Positions 34,882 to 44,258 are shown, numbered from the stretch's first letter. The stretch: 64,000 bases of DNA from Rhodoblastus sphagnicola (GCF_002937075.1 NZ_NHSJ01000087.1:1-64000); one strand, 5' to 3'. The notes: generated from the letters alone by a model not told the origin. Numbers and translations: made by a program.

Positions 34882-36206
34882 ATGGCGACGGCGCGGAAAA
34901 TGTCGATGAGCTGAAGAAGCGCATCGCCAAGCTCGAAAAGATCAACAGCGCGCTGATGTCGCGCGTCGAGCGCTCGGTGGACAGCCAGTTCAACGCCTTT
35001 TCCCTGTTCGAGACGGCGATTTCGCTCGACCATCAGGTGCGCCGCCGCACCCAGGAACTCTCGCAAGCCATGCGCTCGCTGGAAAAGGCCAAACGTCAGG
35101 CCGAGGCCGCCTCGTCGCTGAAAACCACCTTCGTCACCTCGGTCGGCCACGACCTGTTGCAACCGCTCAACGCCGCCCGACTCGCCCTGTCGGCGCTGCA
35201 CGAACTGCCGGGCGCTCCGGAAGCGGGCGTGCTGGTGGAGCAGGTCGATCGCAGTCTCGTCGCGCTGGAAGACCTGATCCGCACCCTGCTCGACCTGTCG
35301 AAACTCGACGCCGGCGTGATGAAGCCGGACTTGCGCGACGTCCCGCTCAACGACGTGCTGGAGCCGCTGGCGCGCGATTTCGCCTATTTCGCGCAAAAGC
35401 GCGGGCTGAAGCTGAAGATTTTTCCGTCAAAACTGCATGTGCGCTCCGACCCCTCCATGCTCCGGCGCATCCTGCAAAACCTGCTCGCCAACGCCCTGCG
35501 CTACACCGCCCATGGCGGCGTGCTGGTGGGGGCGCGCCGACGCGGCGACCGGGTGATGGTGCAGGTGTCCGACACCGGGCCGGGCATTCCCGAGACCAAG
35601 CGCGAGGCGATTTTTCAGGAATTCAAGCGCGCCCACAGCGATATACCCGGCGAGACCGGATTCGGCCTGGGGCTGGCCATCGTGCGCCGCTTCGCCCAGG
35701 CGCTCGACCATCCGGTGCGGCTCGCCTCCAATGTCGGGCGCGGCTCGACTTTTTATGTGCGCCTGCCGCGCGCGGCGGCGGCGACGAAGGATCTCCCGGC
35801 GCCGCCGCCGCTGCCGCGGCTGTTCCACTCCCCCGTGGCCGGCGCGAAAATCCTGCTGATCGAGAACGAGCCTTCGGTGAGCGAGGCCATGGTCACGCTG
35901 CTGGAGCGCTGGGGCTGCGACGTGGCGGTGTCCGGCTCCGGCGACGAGGCGCTGGAGCGCCTGCGCGCCCTGCCGGCCGCGCCGCATATCGTGATCGCCG
36001 ACCTGCACCTCAACAATGACGAACGCGGCACGCAGGCCATCGCGCGCATCCGGGCGACGTTGGGGGCGGACATCCCCGCCCTGATCGTCACCGCCGACCA
36101 TTCGGCCAAGTCGGAGGAAGAGGTGCGCGCGGCCGGCCTGGAACTGCTGAGGAAGCCCGTGCGCCCCGCGGAGATGCGGTCGCTGCTGTCGTTCCTGCTG
36201 ACGTAA
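34878..36206 (+). CDS. Hybrid histidine kinase, NahK-like, with C-terminal receiver
   Basis: The product has 442 residues from ATG 34878. An N-terminal coiled coil (10-80) precedes the dimerisation site with His91 in VGHDLLQPLNAARLAL, a signature of NahK-type kinases. The HATPase domain (190-297) has QNLLANALRYT and DTGPGIP plus GFGLGLAIV. A receiver follows (about 322-440) with the phospho-acceptor Asp375 and KPVRP. It has no PAS or membrane segment, so the input would come from the preceding FIST protein. Output is unknown, as no HPt or DNA-binding gene is next to it. Confidence 0.9.
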   Translation: MNGDGAENVDELKKRIAKLEKINSALMSRVERSVDSQFNAFSLFETAISLDHQVRRRTQELSQAMRSLEKAKRQAEAASSLKTTFVTSVGHDLLQPLNAARLALSALHELPGAPEAGVLVEQVDRSLVALEDLIRTLLDLSKLDAGVMKPDLRDVPLNDVLEPLARDFAYFAQKRGLKLKIFPSKLHVRSDPSMLRRILQNLLANALRYTAHGGVLVGARRRGDRVMVQVSDTGPGIPETKREAIFQEFKRAHSDIPGETGFGLGLAIVRRFAQALDHPVRLASNVGRGSTFYVRLPRAAAATKDLPAPPPLPRLFHSPVAGAKILLIENEPSVSEAMVTLLERWGCDVAVSGSGDEALERLRALPAAPHIVIADLHLNNDERGTQAIARIRATLGADIPALIVTADHSAKSEEEVRAAGLELLRKPVRPAEMRSLLSFLLT

Positions 36207-36231
36207 GACGGAATTCGGGCGTCGCGCGCCT

Positions 36232-36591
36232 TCAGGCTTGAAATTCAGCCCAGCACATCGGCGTCTCGAACACTTTTACCGCAGTCAGGCGCGGCAGGTC
36301 GGGGCTGACCTTGCGGAAAATCCACAGCGCGATGTTTTCCGCCGTGGGATTTTGCAGCCCCTCGACCTCGTTGAGCAGATGATGATCGAGTCGCGCCAGC
36401 ACCGGCGCGAACGCCGCCTCGACATCGAAAAAGTCGATCACGAAGCCGGTATGGGGATCGACTTCGCCCGACAGCGTCAGTTCGACGCGATAGGAATGGC
36501 CATGCAGCCGGCGGCAGCGATGGGTTTCCGGCACATGGGGCAGATGATGCGCGGCCTCGAAGGTGAAGCCCTGGGTGATGGTGATTGGCAT
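36232..36591 (-). CDS. queD: 6-pyruvoyl-tetrahydropterin synthase / QueD family
   Basis: The product has 119 residues from ATG 36591 (MPITIT); the upstream in-frame ATG has no support. Zinc ligands are His in EAAHHLP and HGHSY, and the Cys of THRCRRLHGHSY is the catalytic thiol. The family converts dihydroneopterin triphosphate to 6-carboxytetrahydropterin (queuosine pathway) or 6-pyruvoyltetrahydropterin. QueD is the default call, but the neighbouring FolM-like and FolB genes leave a pterin-specific role open. Confidence 0.85.
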   Translation of the reverse strand: MPITITQGFTFEAAHHLPHVPETHRCRRLHGHSYRVELTLSGEVDPHTGFVIDFFDVEAAFAPVLARLDHHLLNEVEGLQNPTAENIALWIFRKVSPDLPRLTAVKVFETPMCWAEFQA

Positions 36592-36689
36592 GGCCGGGGT
36601 CTTAGAGCATGATGGTGTCAAGGGGAAGACCAATCCCTCGCCCCGCGCGGACGGAAGCAGCCGGCGCCGTCAGCGGCTGAATGTCGTCG

Positions 36690-37436
36690 CTATTCGAACG
36701 CCACATCGCGGCGGCGCGCGAGCAAATGTTCGCCGCCGTCCATGGGAAACAGCGCGCCGGGCATGTCGGGATGGTCGAGCAGGAAACCGATCAGCGCGCA
36801 CAGGTCTTGCGGCGGCAGCGCGCGGCCCGTCGGAATTTTTTGCGCATCCTCGGCGAAACGCGCCTCGTCCTGCGGTCCCGACGGGAACATCAGGCCGGGC
36901 AGAAGGCCGAACGCGCGCACATCGGCGCGGCCCGAGCGGCCCCAGAGTTCGGTGAGAGTTTGCAGGCCGGATTTTCCCAGCGTGTAGGAATAATAATCCG
37001 GATTGAGATTGAGCAGCTTTTGGTCGAGGATGTTGAAGACGCTGATTTTTTGCTCCTCGCGCTTTTCCCGGCAGGCCGTCTCCAGGATCAGGAACGGCGC
37101 GAGCATGTGGACCATGAAACTTTCCACAAGCAGATTGGCGTCGCCCCCGCCTGGAAAATCATGGACGAAATGCGAGGCGTTGTTGACGATCGCCTCGGGA
37201 ACGCCGAACGGTTCGGCCAGTCCGGCGCAAAATGCGTCAATTTTTTCGCGCGTGGCGAAATCGAAGGTGAGAACTTCGACCGCCGTCCCGTGGTCGCGCA
37301 ATTCGGCCGCCAGCGCCGCCACATTCTTGCGTGGGCTGCGCTGGTGCAGCAGCAGGGCATAGCCGCGCCCCGCGAAAAATCGCGCCAGCGGCGCCGCCAG
37401 CCGGCTGGAGGCGCCCGTTATCAACGCGCTCCTCAA
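36690..37436 (-). CDS. FolM-like short-chain dehydrogenase (dihydropteridine-type reductase)
   Basis: The product has 248 residues from TTG 37436, which overlaps the folB stop (TTGA). It is an SDR with ITGASSRLA at about 6-14, NNAS near 85 and the YxxxK pair YTLGK near 151. The closing PMDGGEHL matches SDRs. Its coupling to folB and resemblance to FolM/PTR1 suggest reduction of dihydromonapterin or dihydrofolate to the tetrahydro form. The unusual TTG start is chosen because the earlier frame is antisense to nothing but would lie inside folB. Confidence 0.75.
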   Translation of the reverse strand: MRSALITGASSRLAAPLARFFAGRGYALLLHQRSPRKNVAALAAELRDHGTAVEVLTFDFATREKIDAFCAGLAEPFGVPEAIVNNASHFVHDFPGGGDANLLVESFMVHMLAPFLILETACREKREEQKISVFNILDQKLLNLNPDYYSYTLGKSGLQTLTELWGRSGRADVRAFGLLPGLMFPSGPQDEARFAEDAQKIPTGRALPPQDLCALIGFLLDHPDMPGALFPMDGGEHLLARRRDVAFE

Positions 37437-37831
37437 GCCGGTGGAGTCCAGCGGGCGCGGGTGCGGAACAGGTCGATGCCGGCGCCGCGCGTCTCGTTGT
37501 AGATGTCGGGCTTGCGCACCGAAATCTGGCAGGCGGCCACCCGCTTGTCGCCGAAGCAGGCGTCCACCACGCGGTCGGCCACCGTCTCCAGCAGGTCGAT
37601 ATGGCCGTCCTTCTCCAGCGCCAGAATGCGGTTGCGCACCTTGTCGTAATTGATGATCGGCATCTGGTCGGCGCGGCCGGTCGTGAGCGGCGCATAGAGG
37701 CGCGCGGAGACGATCAGCCGGGTCGGGCGCTCGGGATGACGCTCCCAGGGATGCAGGCCGCAGGAAACGTTCACGCTGACATCGTCGAGCACCAGAACGA
37801 TATGGTCCTCGCCGTTGAATAAGTCCTTCAT
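37433..37831 (-). CDS. folB: Dihydroneopterin aldolase FolB
   Basis: The product has 132 residues from ATG 37831. It has the FolB/FolX fold, with VNVSCGLHPWERHPERP, YDKVRNRILALEK and HIDLLETVADRV; the Glu of the LLETVADRV segment is the usual substrate-binding residue. FolB cleaves dihydroneopterin to 6-hydroxymethyl-dihydropterin in folate synthesis. It is the first gene of the minus-strand pterin group and is divergent from a glycosyltransferase gene, with 93 bp between the starts. Confidence 0.88.
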   Translation of the reverse strand: MKDLFNGEDHIVLVLDDVSVNVSCGLHPWERHPERPTRLIVSARLYAPLTTGRADQMPIINYDKVRNRILALEKDGHIDLLETVADRVVDACFGDKRVAACQISVRKPDIYNETRGAGIDLFRTRARWTPPA

Positions 37832-37924
37832 GCTCCACCTTCCGTCGAGAGCCTCTCTTAAGCCCCGCGCGGGCGCCGAGCAATTGGGCTTGCCCCGGAC
37901 CTCGCCCGATGGTTCAGTGCGCGC

Positions 37925-39265
37925 ATGACTGCAAAGATCGTGCTCGCGACGTTCGGCTCCCATGGCGACATCCACCCTTTCATCGCGCTTGGCAAGGTTT
38001 TGCAGGCGCGCGGCTTTCATGTGACCGTGGCGAGCAGCGGCCAGTATCGGCCGCTGTTCGAGCGCGAGGGGCTGGCCTTCGCCGCCATAGGCCCGGACGA
38101 AGAGGAAATGGCGCGTCGCCTCGGCGCCAGCCCGCGCGAATTCGTCAAGGCCATGCTGTCCGACCATTTTTTCATCTTCAAGATCTCGCAGGATCTGCTC
38201 GCCGAAAACGTGAGCGATCTCATGCCGTTGGTCGCCGGCGCCGATCTCGTGGTCTGTCACCACATCGCCTATGCCGCGCAACTCGCCGCGGAAAAGCAGG
38301 GCGCGCCGCATGTCCAGGTGCTGCTGTCGCCTTTGCTGCTGATGGCCCCCGACGATCCGCCTTTCATGTCCACGCCCCCCTTCGGCGACGCGCCTTTCGC
38401 CTACGCGCCGGGCTGGCTGGGCCGCGTCTGGAACCGGATGCTGGCCGCTGTCTTTCGCGAGGCCTTCCGGCCGTTGACGCGCCGCGCGCGAAAATTGCGC
38501 GCCGAACTGGGCCTGCCGCGCTCCCGCGATCTGCCCTTCCTCCCCGGCGGCGCCCGCGCCATCCTCGGGCTGTACTCGCCCCTGATGACGCGGGGAGCCG
38601 CCAGTGAACTCGCCCTGGGCGCCACTTTTCACGATGGCGGCGTCGTCGCGCCGCTCGACCCGAAGGTCGAGGCTTTTCTGGGGGCCGGGCCGCCGCCCGT
38701 CGTCCTGACGCTCGGCAGTTTCGCGGCGCTCGACGGGGCCGATCTGTTGCGCGCCGGCGTCGCGGCGACGCGCGCGATTGGGCGCCGCGCGCTGGTGATC
38801 GCGGGGCGCGACGACGCCCGCTTCATCCGGGCGCCCAAGGGCGACGACCTGCTGGTGTGGGGCTATGCGCCGCATTCCGCCGTGTTTCCGCGCGCGGCGG
38901 CGATCCTGCATCACGGCGGCGCCGGAACCTGCGTCCAGGCCCTGCGCTCGGGCCGGCCGCAACTGGTCGCGCCGTTCTTCGCCGACCAGCCGGACAATGC
39001 GACGCGGCTCGCGCGGCTGGGCGTCGCCCGCGTTCTGCCGCGCCGGGAGTTTACGGCGGAGCTGGCGGCGGAAGCGTTGCGCGCGCTGCTGGAACAGCCG
39101 GATTATGCGATCCGGGCGCGGGAGGCTGCCGAGCGGATCGGCCCCGAGGACGGGGCGCGCGCGGCGGCGGATGTGATTGAAAATCTGCTGAAGAATGAAC
39201 GCCGTCCCGCCTTGGAATCGTTTTCAAGCCAGGCGCATGCCGGTTGGCGCGAAGAAAACGCATAA
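37925..39265 (+). CDS. GT1-family glycosyltransferase (UGT/MGT-like)
   Basis: The product has 446 residues. The N-terminal half starts IVLATFGSHGDIHPFIALG, the acceptor-side GT-B domain. The donor-side half carries VVLTLGSFAALDGA and ILHHGGAGTCVQALRSG, the nucleotide-sugar signature of sterol glucosyltransferases and macrolide glycosyltransferases. It would transfer a sugar from a UDP- or dTDP-sugar to a lipid or small molecule. Its divergent neighbours are pterin genes. The C-terminus is loosely conserved. The acceptor is unknown. Confidence 0.88.
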   Translation: MTAKIVLATFGSHGDIHPFIALGKVLQARGFHVTVASSGQYRPLFEREGLAFAAIGPDEEEMARRLGASPREFVKAMLSDHFFIFKISQDLLAENVSDLMPLVAGADLVVCHHIAYAAQLAAEKQGAPHVQVLLSPLLLMAPDDPPFMSTPPFGDAPFAYAPGWLGRVWNRMLAAVFREAFRPLTRRARKLRAELGLPRSRDLPFLPGGARAILGLYSPLMTRGAASELALGATFHDGGVVAPLDPKVEAFLGAGPPPVVLTLGSFAALDGADLLRAGVAATRAIGRRALVIAGRDDARFIRAPKGDDLLVWGYAPHSAVFPRAAAILHHGGAGTCVQALRSGRPQLVAPFFADQPDNATRLARLGVARVLPRREFTAELAAEALRALLEQPDYAIRAREAAERIGPEDGARAAADVIENLLKNERRPALESFSSQAHAGWREENA

Positions 39266-39278
39266 TAACAAAGACGAG

Positions 39279-39310
39279 CGCCCCGACCTGATGCGATCAG
39301 ATCGGGGCGC
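39279..39310. terminator. Stem-loop terminator between convergent genes
   Basis: GCGCCCCGA-C-CTGA pairs with TCAG-A-TCGGGGCGC around a short loop, giving a strong stem with one internal mismatch. It lies between the convergent glycosyltransferase and cytochrome c genes. A long T-run is absent on either side. Confidence 0.6.
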
Positions 39311-39349
39311 GCGTGCGGCGGCGGGATGGTCTGGCGGAAACGCGCGGCC

Positions 39350-39763
39350 TTATTGCGGGCCTTCGCCCTTCTTCGCGCCGGAGCGGTCGTATTGGGCGAT
39401 ATAGGCGATGACGTCGGCGATGTCCTTGTCGCTCTTGAGGCCGGCGAAGGTCATGTAGGTCTTGGGCACGTCGTGCTGCGGCTGGCGCAGGTAGGATTTC
39501 AACGTCGGCACGTCCCAGACCTTGCCGGAGGTCTTGTTCGCCTCGGAATAATTGTAGCCGGGCACCGAGCCGGCCGGGCGGTCGATGAGGCCGTTGAGAA
39601 CCGGGCCGTAGAAATTGGTGGCGCCGCGGCCGATGTGATGGCACTGGCGGCAGCTATGGAAGATTTTCTCGCCCGCCGCGGGATCGCCGCCTTCCTGCGC
39701 GAACGCGCCGGCGCCGAAGCCGCAAAGAAGCGCGGCGGAAAGAAGAATAGTTTTGCCGTTCAT
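39350..39763 (-). CDS. Cytochrome c, class I
   Basis: The product has 137 residues. A signal peptide (about 1-22) precedes a haem-binding CRQCH (about residues 38-42). The axial methionine is in KTYMTFAGLKSDKDIADVIAYIA (quoted in outline), with M near 103. It is a small periplasmic electron carrier like the c2/c550 group. A GCTTGA-N7-TCAAGC inverted repeat lies just upstream, but it does not fit a known regulator exactly. Confidence 0.9.
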   Translation of the reverse strand: MNGKTILLSAALLCGFGAGAFAQEGGDPAAGEKIFHSCRQCHHIGRGATNFYGPVLNGLIDRPAGSVPGYNYSEANKTSGKVWDVPTLKSYLRQPQHDVPKTYMTFAGLKSDKDIADVIAYIAQYDRSGAKKGEGPQ

Positions 39764-40051
39764 GGCCTGTTTGCTCCGCTAGAACCGTTCGGCTTGACTT
39801 GACCTCAAGCTGTTGGCGATCCCATCGACCTTGTTCATCGGGCAAGAACAAGCGACGGGGAATGACACCGGGCAATTAAATCATCGCGCGCGCGGCTTTT
39901 CCCCTCTCAATAAGTCCTATTCCTTTTTTCCCAGGGCGCGGTGGAGCCGTTTTGCGCGCGATTTCCCTCGCGGAGCCTCCCGCCCCTCGCGACGAGGGCG
40001 ACGATTTACCGCAGGCGGGCCGGAAGGGCCAAATCCGCGACACGTTTCGGC

Positions 40052-40999
40052 TCAAGCCCTGAAATCGGCGGGATCGTAACAGCGCTTCGTCGAGCAGAAT
40101 TCGCAGGTGACGGTGATGCGGCCATCCTCGCCCACCATGTCGTCGCGTTCGTCTTGCGTGAAATTGCGCAGCATCTCCTCGATGCGCGCATCGGAGCAGC
40201 GGCAGGCCGCGCGGATCGTCCGCGCCGGAAAAACCGTCACCCCGCGCTCGTTGAACAGCCGCCAGGCCAAATCCGCGCTGGAGAGGCCGGGGTCGAGCAA
40301 TTCGTGGTCCTCGACCGTGGCGGCGAGCAGCCGAGCTTCGGTCCAGGCCTCGTCCTCGGAAAATTCCGGCGTCTCATGACCCTCCGGCGCGTCGCCGGGA
40401 TGAAAATCGGCCATGCGGCGGCGCTCCGGCGAATGCGGCAGGAATTGCGCCAGCAGCCCGCCCGCGCGCCATTGCGTCCCCTGGGCCGTCACCGCCTGCC
40501 CGACCGCCAGCCGGACAAAGGACGGGATCTGCTCGGACTGGCTGAAATAGTTCAGCGCCGCCTGTTGCAGCGAGCCGGCCTCGACCGGCGCCACGCCCTG
40601 GTAGCGGGCGTTTTCGCCGCCCTGCTCGACAGTGAAGGCGAGATGGCCGTGGCCAAGCAGATGCTCGCGGTCATTCTCCGCCAACGCCGCCAGCTTGCGC
40701 GCATCGAAGCGCGCGAAGGCGCGCAGACGGTCGGGCGCGTCGAAATCCACCACCAGAAGGTCCACCACGCCATCGGTGCGGGTCTGCAACTGGAAACGGC
40801 CGTCGTCCTTGAGGGTTGTGCCGAGCAGCACACACAGGACGGCGGCCTCGCCCAAAAGTTTCGCTACCGGCGCCGGATAGGCGTGGCGCGTCAAAATCGT
40901 GTCCAGCGCCGGCCCGAGCCGGGCGATGCGCCCGCGCATGTCCAGCGGCTCGACCGCGAAGGGCAGGACGGAATCGTCCGGAAGCTCGGGCGAAGCCAT
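40052..40999 (-). CDS. hslO: Redox-regulated chaperone Hsp33
   Basis: The product has 315 residues from ATG 40999, which overlaps the argF stop. The C-terminal zinc-binding switch holds CRCSD (about 266-268) and CEFC (about 299-302). This fits the CxC...CxxC pattern, which forms disulfides and activates holdase function under oxidative stress. The N-terminal part has LQTRTDGVVDLLVVDF. It is the third gene of argD-argF-hslO. Confidence 0.92.
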   Translation of the reverse strand: MASPELPDDSVLPFAVEPLDMRGRIARLGPALDTILTRHAYPAPVAKLLGEAAVLCVLLGTTLKDDGRFQLQTRTDGVVDLLVVDFDAPDRLRAFARFDARKLAALAENDREHLLGHGHLAFTVEQGGENARYQGVAPVEAGSLQQAALNYFSQSEQIPSFVRLAVGQAVTAQGTQWRAGGLLAQFLPHSPERRRMADFHPGDAPEGHETPEFSEDEAWTEARLLAATVEDHELLDPGLSSADLAWRLFNERGVTVFPARTIRAACRCSDARIEEMLRNFTQDERDDMVGEDGRITVTCEFCSTKRCYDPADFRA

Positions 41000-41961
41000 C
41001 AGGCGACGACGCCGGTCAATTCGGCCTGAAGGCACCAGGCCAGAATGCCTTTTTGCGCGTGCAGGCGGTTCTCCGCCTCGTCGAACACCAGGGATCTCGG
41101 TCCGTCCATCACTTCGTCCGTGACCTCCTCGCCGCGATGGGCCGGCAGGCAATGCATGAACACCGCGTCCTTGGCGGCGTGACGCATCAGCTTGGCGTTG
41201 ACCTGATAGGGCGCCAGCAGGGCGTGGCGCAATTTTTCGTCCTTGTCGCCCATGGACACCCAGCAGTCCGTCAGCACGCAGTCGGCGTCCTTCACCGCCT
41301 CGCAGGGGTCGCGCATCACATTGACGCCGCCGCCCTCTTTTCGCGCCCAGGAAATCAGCTCGGGACGCGGCGCCAGCTCCTCGGGCGTGGCGATGTCCAG
41401 GGTGAAGCCGAATTTCGCCGCCGCGTGGACCCAACTGGTGAGGACGTTGCAGGCGTCGCCGACCCAGGCGACCCGGGCGCCGGAAATATCGCCGCGATGC
41501 TCCTCGAACGTCATCAGGTCGGCCATCACCTGACACGGATGTGTCTTCTTGGTCAGGCCGTTGATGACAGGCACGGTGGCGTGGGCGGCGAGATCGGCGA
41601 GATGCTCGTGGCTGAGAATACGGATCATGATGGCGTCGACGAAGCGCGACAGCACGCGCGCCGTGTCGGCCATGGTCTCGCCGCGCCCAAGCTGCATTTC
41701 CGCGCCGGTCAGCATGATGGTCTCGCCGCCGAGTTCGCGCATGCCCACGTCGAAGGAGACGCGGGTGCGGGTGGACGGCTTGTCGAAGATCATCGCCAAA
41801 GTGCGGCCTTCGAGCGGCCTGTTTTCCGCGCGGCGGCCTTTGACGCGGCGGCTCTTGATGTCGCGGGCGAGATCGAGAACGGTGCGCAGTTCGGCGCGGG
41901 AGAAATCCGACAGATCGAGAAAGCAGCGCCGCGCCGGCGTGGGAAGTTGCGAAATGTTCAT
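40999..41961 (-). CDS. argF: Ornithine carbamoyltransferase
   Basis: The product has 320 residues. The carbamoyl-phosphate motif [11 protein letters not shown] is near residue 58, HPCQVMADL near 143, DCWVSMGD near 230 and [11 protein letters not shown] near 272, the ornithine-binding region. The enzyme makes citrulline from ornithine and carbamoyl phosphate in arginine synthesis. Its start overlaps the argD stop (ATGA), so the pair is translationally coupled. Confidence 0.95.
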   Translation of the reverse strand: MNISQLPTPARRCFLDLSDFSRAELRTVLDLARDIKSRRVKGRRAENRPLEGRTLAMIFDKPSTRTRVSFDVGMRELGGETIMLTGAEMQLGRGETMADTARVLSRFVDAIMIRILSHEHLADLAAHATVPVINGLTKKTHPCQVMADLMTFEEHRGDISGARVAWVGDACNVLTSWVHAAAKFGFTLDIATPEELAPRPELISWARKEGGGVNVMRDPCEAVKDADCVLTDCWVSMGDKDEKLRHALLAPYQVNAKLMRHAAKDAVFMHCLPAHRGEEVTDEVMDGPRSLVFDEAENRLHAQKGILAWCLQAELTGVVA

Positions 41962-43151
41962 GCCTTTTCCGGCTCCTTGGCCGCCTTCATCGCCGCGCAG
42001 GCCTCCGCCAGCCTGTCCACGCCGATCCTGATTTCCTCGTCGCTGACGATCAGGGGCGGCAGAATGCGCACGACATTGTCCGCCGCCGGGATCACGATCA
42101 GTTTTTTCGCGCGGGCCGCTGCGGCGAATTCGGCGGGCGCGACCGTGAGCTTGAGGCCCTGCATCAGGCCCTCGCCACGGATTTCAGTGACAATCTCGGG
42201 ATAGGCGGCGGTGAGGCCGGCGAGTTGCTGGCGCAGGACGAGGCCTTTTCGCGCGACCTCGTCGAGGAAGCCGTCCGCCAGCATGATGTCGAGCACGGCG
42301 TTGCCGCAGGCCATGGCGAGCGGATTGCCGCCATAAGTGGTGCCATGCGTGCCCAAGGTCATGCCCTTGCCGGCCTCCTTGGTCGCCAACACGGCGCCGA
42401 GCGGGAAGCCGCCGCCAATGCCCTTGGCCGAGGCCAGTATGTCCGGCGCGACGCCGTAAAGCTCATAGGCGAACAATTTGCCGGTGCGCCCCATGCCGCA
42501 TTGCACCTCGTCGAAGCACAGCAGCAGCTTGTGATGATCGCACAGGGCGCGCAGGCCGCGGATGAAATCACGGTCGCCGACGCGTATGCCGCCCTCGCCC
42601 TGGATCGGTTCGACCAGAATGGCGCCGGTTCGCGGCCCGATCACCCTTTCCGCCGCCTTGAGATCGCCGAAGGCCACTTGGTCGAAGCCCGGCGTTCTTT
42701 CGCCGAAACCGTCCAGATATTTGGCGTTGCCGCCGGCGGCGATGGTGGCGAGCGTGCGGCCGTGGAACGCGCCCTGGAAGGTGACAATATGGAAACGCTC
42801 GGCCGAACCGTTGGCCGCATTCCACTTGCGCGCCATCTTGATCGTCAGCTCCAGCGCCTCGGCGCCGGAATTGGTGAAAAACACCGTATCCGCGAAACTC
42901 GCATCGCACAGCCGGCGCGCCAGACGCTCGCCCTCGGGCATCTGGAACAGGTTCGAGGTGTGCCAGAGCTTTTTCGCCTGCTCGGTCAAGGCCTCGACCA
43001 GATGCGGATGGTTGTAGCCAAGGCTGGCGACCGCGATGCCGCCGCCGAAATCCAGATATTTTTCGCCCTGCGTCGAAAACAGCCAGGCGCCCTCGCCGCG
43101 CTCGAAGGCCAACGCATAGCGCGCATAGGTCGGCAATAGAGCAGAGGTCAT
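41958..43151 (-). CDS. argD: Acetylornithine aminotransferase
   Basis: The product has 397 residues from ATG 43151, behind GGGAG. It is a PLP class III aminotransferase with the Schiff-base lysine in [16 protein letters not shown], and [14 protein letters not shown] as the co-factor region. It converts N-acetylglutamate semialdehyde to N-acetylornithine. It leads the argD-argF-hslO unit, a common order in alphaproteobacteria. Confidence 0.93.
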   Translation of the reverse strand: MTSALLPTYARYALAFERGEGAWLFSTQGEKYLDFGGGIAVASLGYNHPHLVEALTEQAKKLWHTSNLFQMPEGERLARRLCDASFADTVFFTNSGAEALELTIKMARKWNAANGSAERFHIVTFQGAFHGRTLATIAAGGNAKYLDGFGERTPGFDQVAFGDLKAAERVIGPRTGAILVEPIQGEGGIRVGDRDFIRGLRALCDHHKLLLCFDEVQCGMGRTGKLFAYELYGVAPDILASAKGIGGGFPLGAVLATKEAGKGMTLGTHGTTYGGNPLAMACGNAVLDIMLADGFLDEVARKGLVLRQQLAGLTAAYPEIVTEIRGEGLMQGLKLTVAPAEFAAAARAKKLIVIPAADNVVRILPPLIVSDEEIRIGVDRLAEACAAMKAAKEPEKA

Positions 43152-43524
43152 GTTGAACTCCCAACCGGCGCCGGCAAGCAAAGAAGCGCCGCCCAGAAAA
43201 TGAAACAGCCGCCCCCTGGGACGGCATCGGCATGACGCGATCTTAGAAAATCCTGGCGCCAGGGTCAAATGGCGATCGTCCCCGCCCTTTGTGTCCAATC
43301 TGCAATGGGCTGGGGAAAACCTTATTGATGCGTTAAGGACTCTTGCGCGCGATTCCAGGCATGTTGTAGATTCTCATCCGTCGACTACGACATTTTGTTG
43401 CGGCGCGCGTTTGATCGGCGTCGTCTCGTCAGTCCCGTTGTAAGACTTTTGCGCCCGCGGCTTTGTCGCGCCAGCGGAGGAGGACTTATGCGCGACGGGG
43501 GTGAAAGGAATTGGAGACCGCTAT
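43152..43524. promoter_or_regulatory. argD/gcrA divergent region with three GANTC sites
   Basis: Between the divergent argD and gcrA starts lie three GANTC methylation sites, GACTC 43338-43342, GATTC 43351-43355 and GATTC 43369-43373, within 36 bp. CcrM methylates GANTC in alphaproteobacteria, and GcrA acts on methylated promoters. The remaining sequence holds no gene. Confidence 0.6.
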
Positions 43525-44055
43525 ATGTCCTGGACCGATGAACGTGTCGAGACCCTCAAGAAAATGTGGCTCGACGGTTTGAGCGCCAGCCAGATCGCCA
43601 ATGAATTGGGACATGGCGTCAGCCGCAATGCCGTGATCGGAAAGGTGCATCGTCTGGGCCTGTCGGGCCGCGCCAAATCCCCCGCCGCGACGCCAGCGCG
43701 TCCGCGCAAGGAGGAGCCGGTTCGTCCCCAGGCCGCGCCCGCGCCCCTGACGCACGGCGCAATGACGCACGGCGCCCTGGCGCTGGCGATGGACGCGCTT
43801 CCGGCCCCCGCGCCTGCGCCGCGCGTCGCGACGGAAGAGGTGGTCATCGCCATTTCGGAGCGCGTGACCATCATGGACCTGCGCGAAGCCATGTGCCGCT
43901 GGCCGCTCGGCGACCCCACCAACCCCGACTTCCGCTATTGCGGGGCGAAGATGCAGATCGGCGCGGGGCCCTATTGCCTCGCCCACGCCCGTATCGCCTA
44001 CCAGCCAGCCCAGGACCGCCGCCGCGACCGCGAAAAGCGCACGGCGATCCGCTAA
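43525..44055 (+). CDS. gcrA: Cell-cycle regulator GcrA
   Basis: The product has 176 residues from ATG 43525, behind GGAG; a GTG at 43501 is possible but less likely. The N-terminal domain MSWTDERVETLKKMWLDG followed by SASQIANELG and VSRNAVIGKVHRLGLSGR is the GcrA DNA-binding part. The C-terminus has CRWPLGDP and FRYCGAKMQIGAGPYC, the sigma-70-interacting region. GcrA binds RNA polymerase and GANTC-methylated promoters to drive cell-cycle genes. A strong terminator follows. Confidence 0.95.
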   Translation: MSWTDERVETLKKMWLDGLSASQIANELGHGVSRNAVIGKVHRLGLSGRAKSPAATPARPRKEEPVRPQAAPAPLTHGAMTHGALALAMDALPAPAPAPRVATEEVVIAISERVTIMDLREAMCRWPLGDPTNPDFRYCGAKMQIGAGPYCLAHARIAYQPAQDRRRDREKRTAIR

Positions 44056-44090
44056 AAAAAAAGGGCGCCGTTGCGGCGCCCTTTTTTTTC
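44054..44090 (+). terminator. Rho-independent terminator of gcrA
   Basis: AGGGCGCCG, loop TTG, CGGCGCCCT form the stem, flanked by A9 on the left and T8 on the right. The symmetry would let it work in both directions. Confidence 0.9.
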
Positions 44091-44197
44091 ACGAAATGAC
44101 CCATTCGGCCGCGCAAGCCGGTGTCGCGCCGATGAACGCCTATTCCCGAAAAGGGTGCGCGGTTTTCGGCAAAGAATATGCGCAAAACCAAAGAGCC

Positions 44198-44237
44198 GGA
44201 GCTAATTCGGTGAACGGGAGTTCACCGAATTAGCTCC
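44198..44237. repeat. 40-bp hairpin sharing a core with the palindrome at 12157
   Basis: Two 18-bp arms, GGAGCTAATTCGGTGAAC and its exact reverse complement, surround the loop GGGA. It lies between convergent gcrA and nusG. The core TTCGGTGAAC/GTTCACCGAA is the same as in 12157-12182. Confidence 0.7.
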
Positions 44238-44258
44238 AGGGCGCGAGGCGGGCGCCGC

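Noticed and set aside
39785-39815. GCTTGA-N7-TCAAGC inverted repeat upstream of the cytochrome c gene, considered as an FNR/FixK box
   Set aside because: The spacing and half-sites differ from TTGAT-N4-ATCAA.
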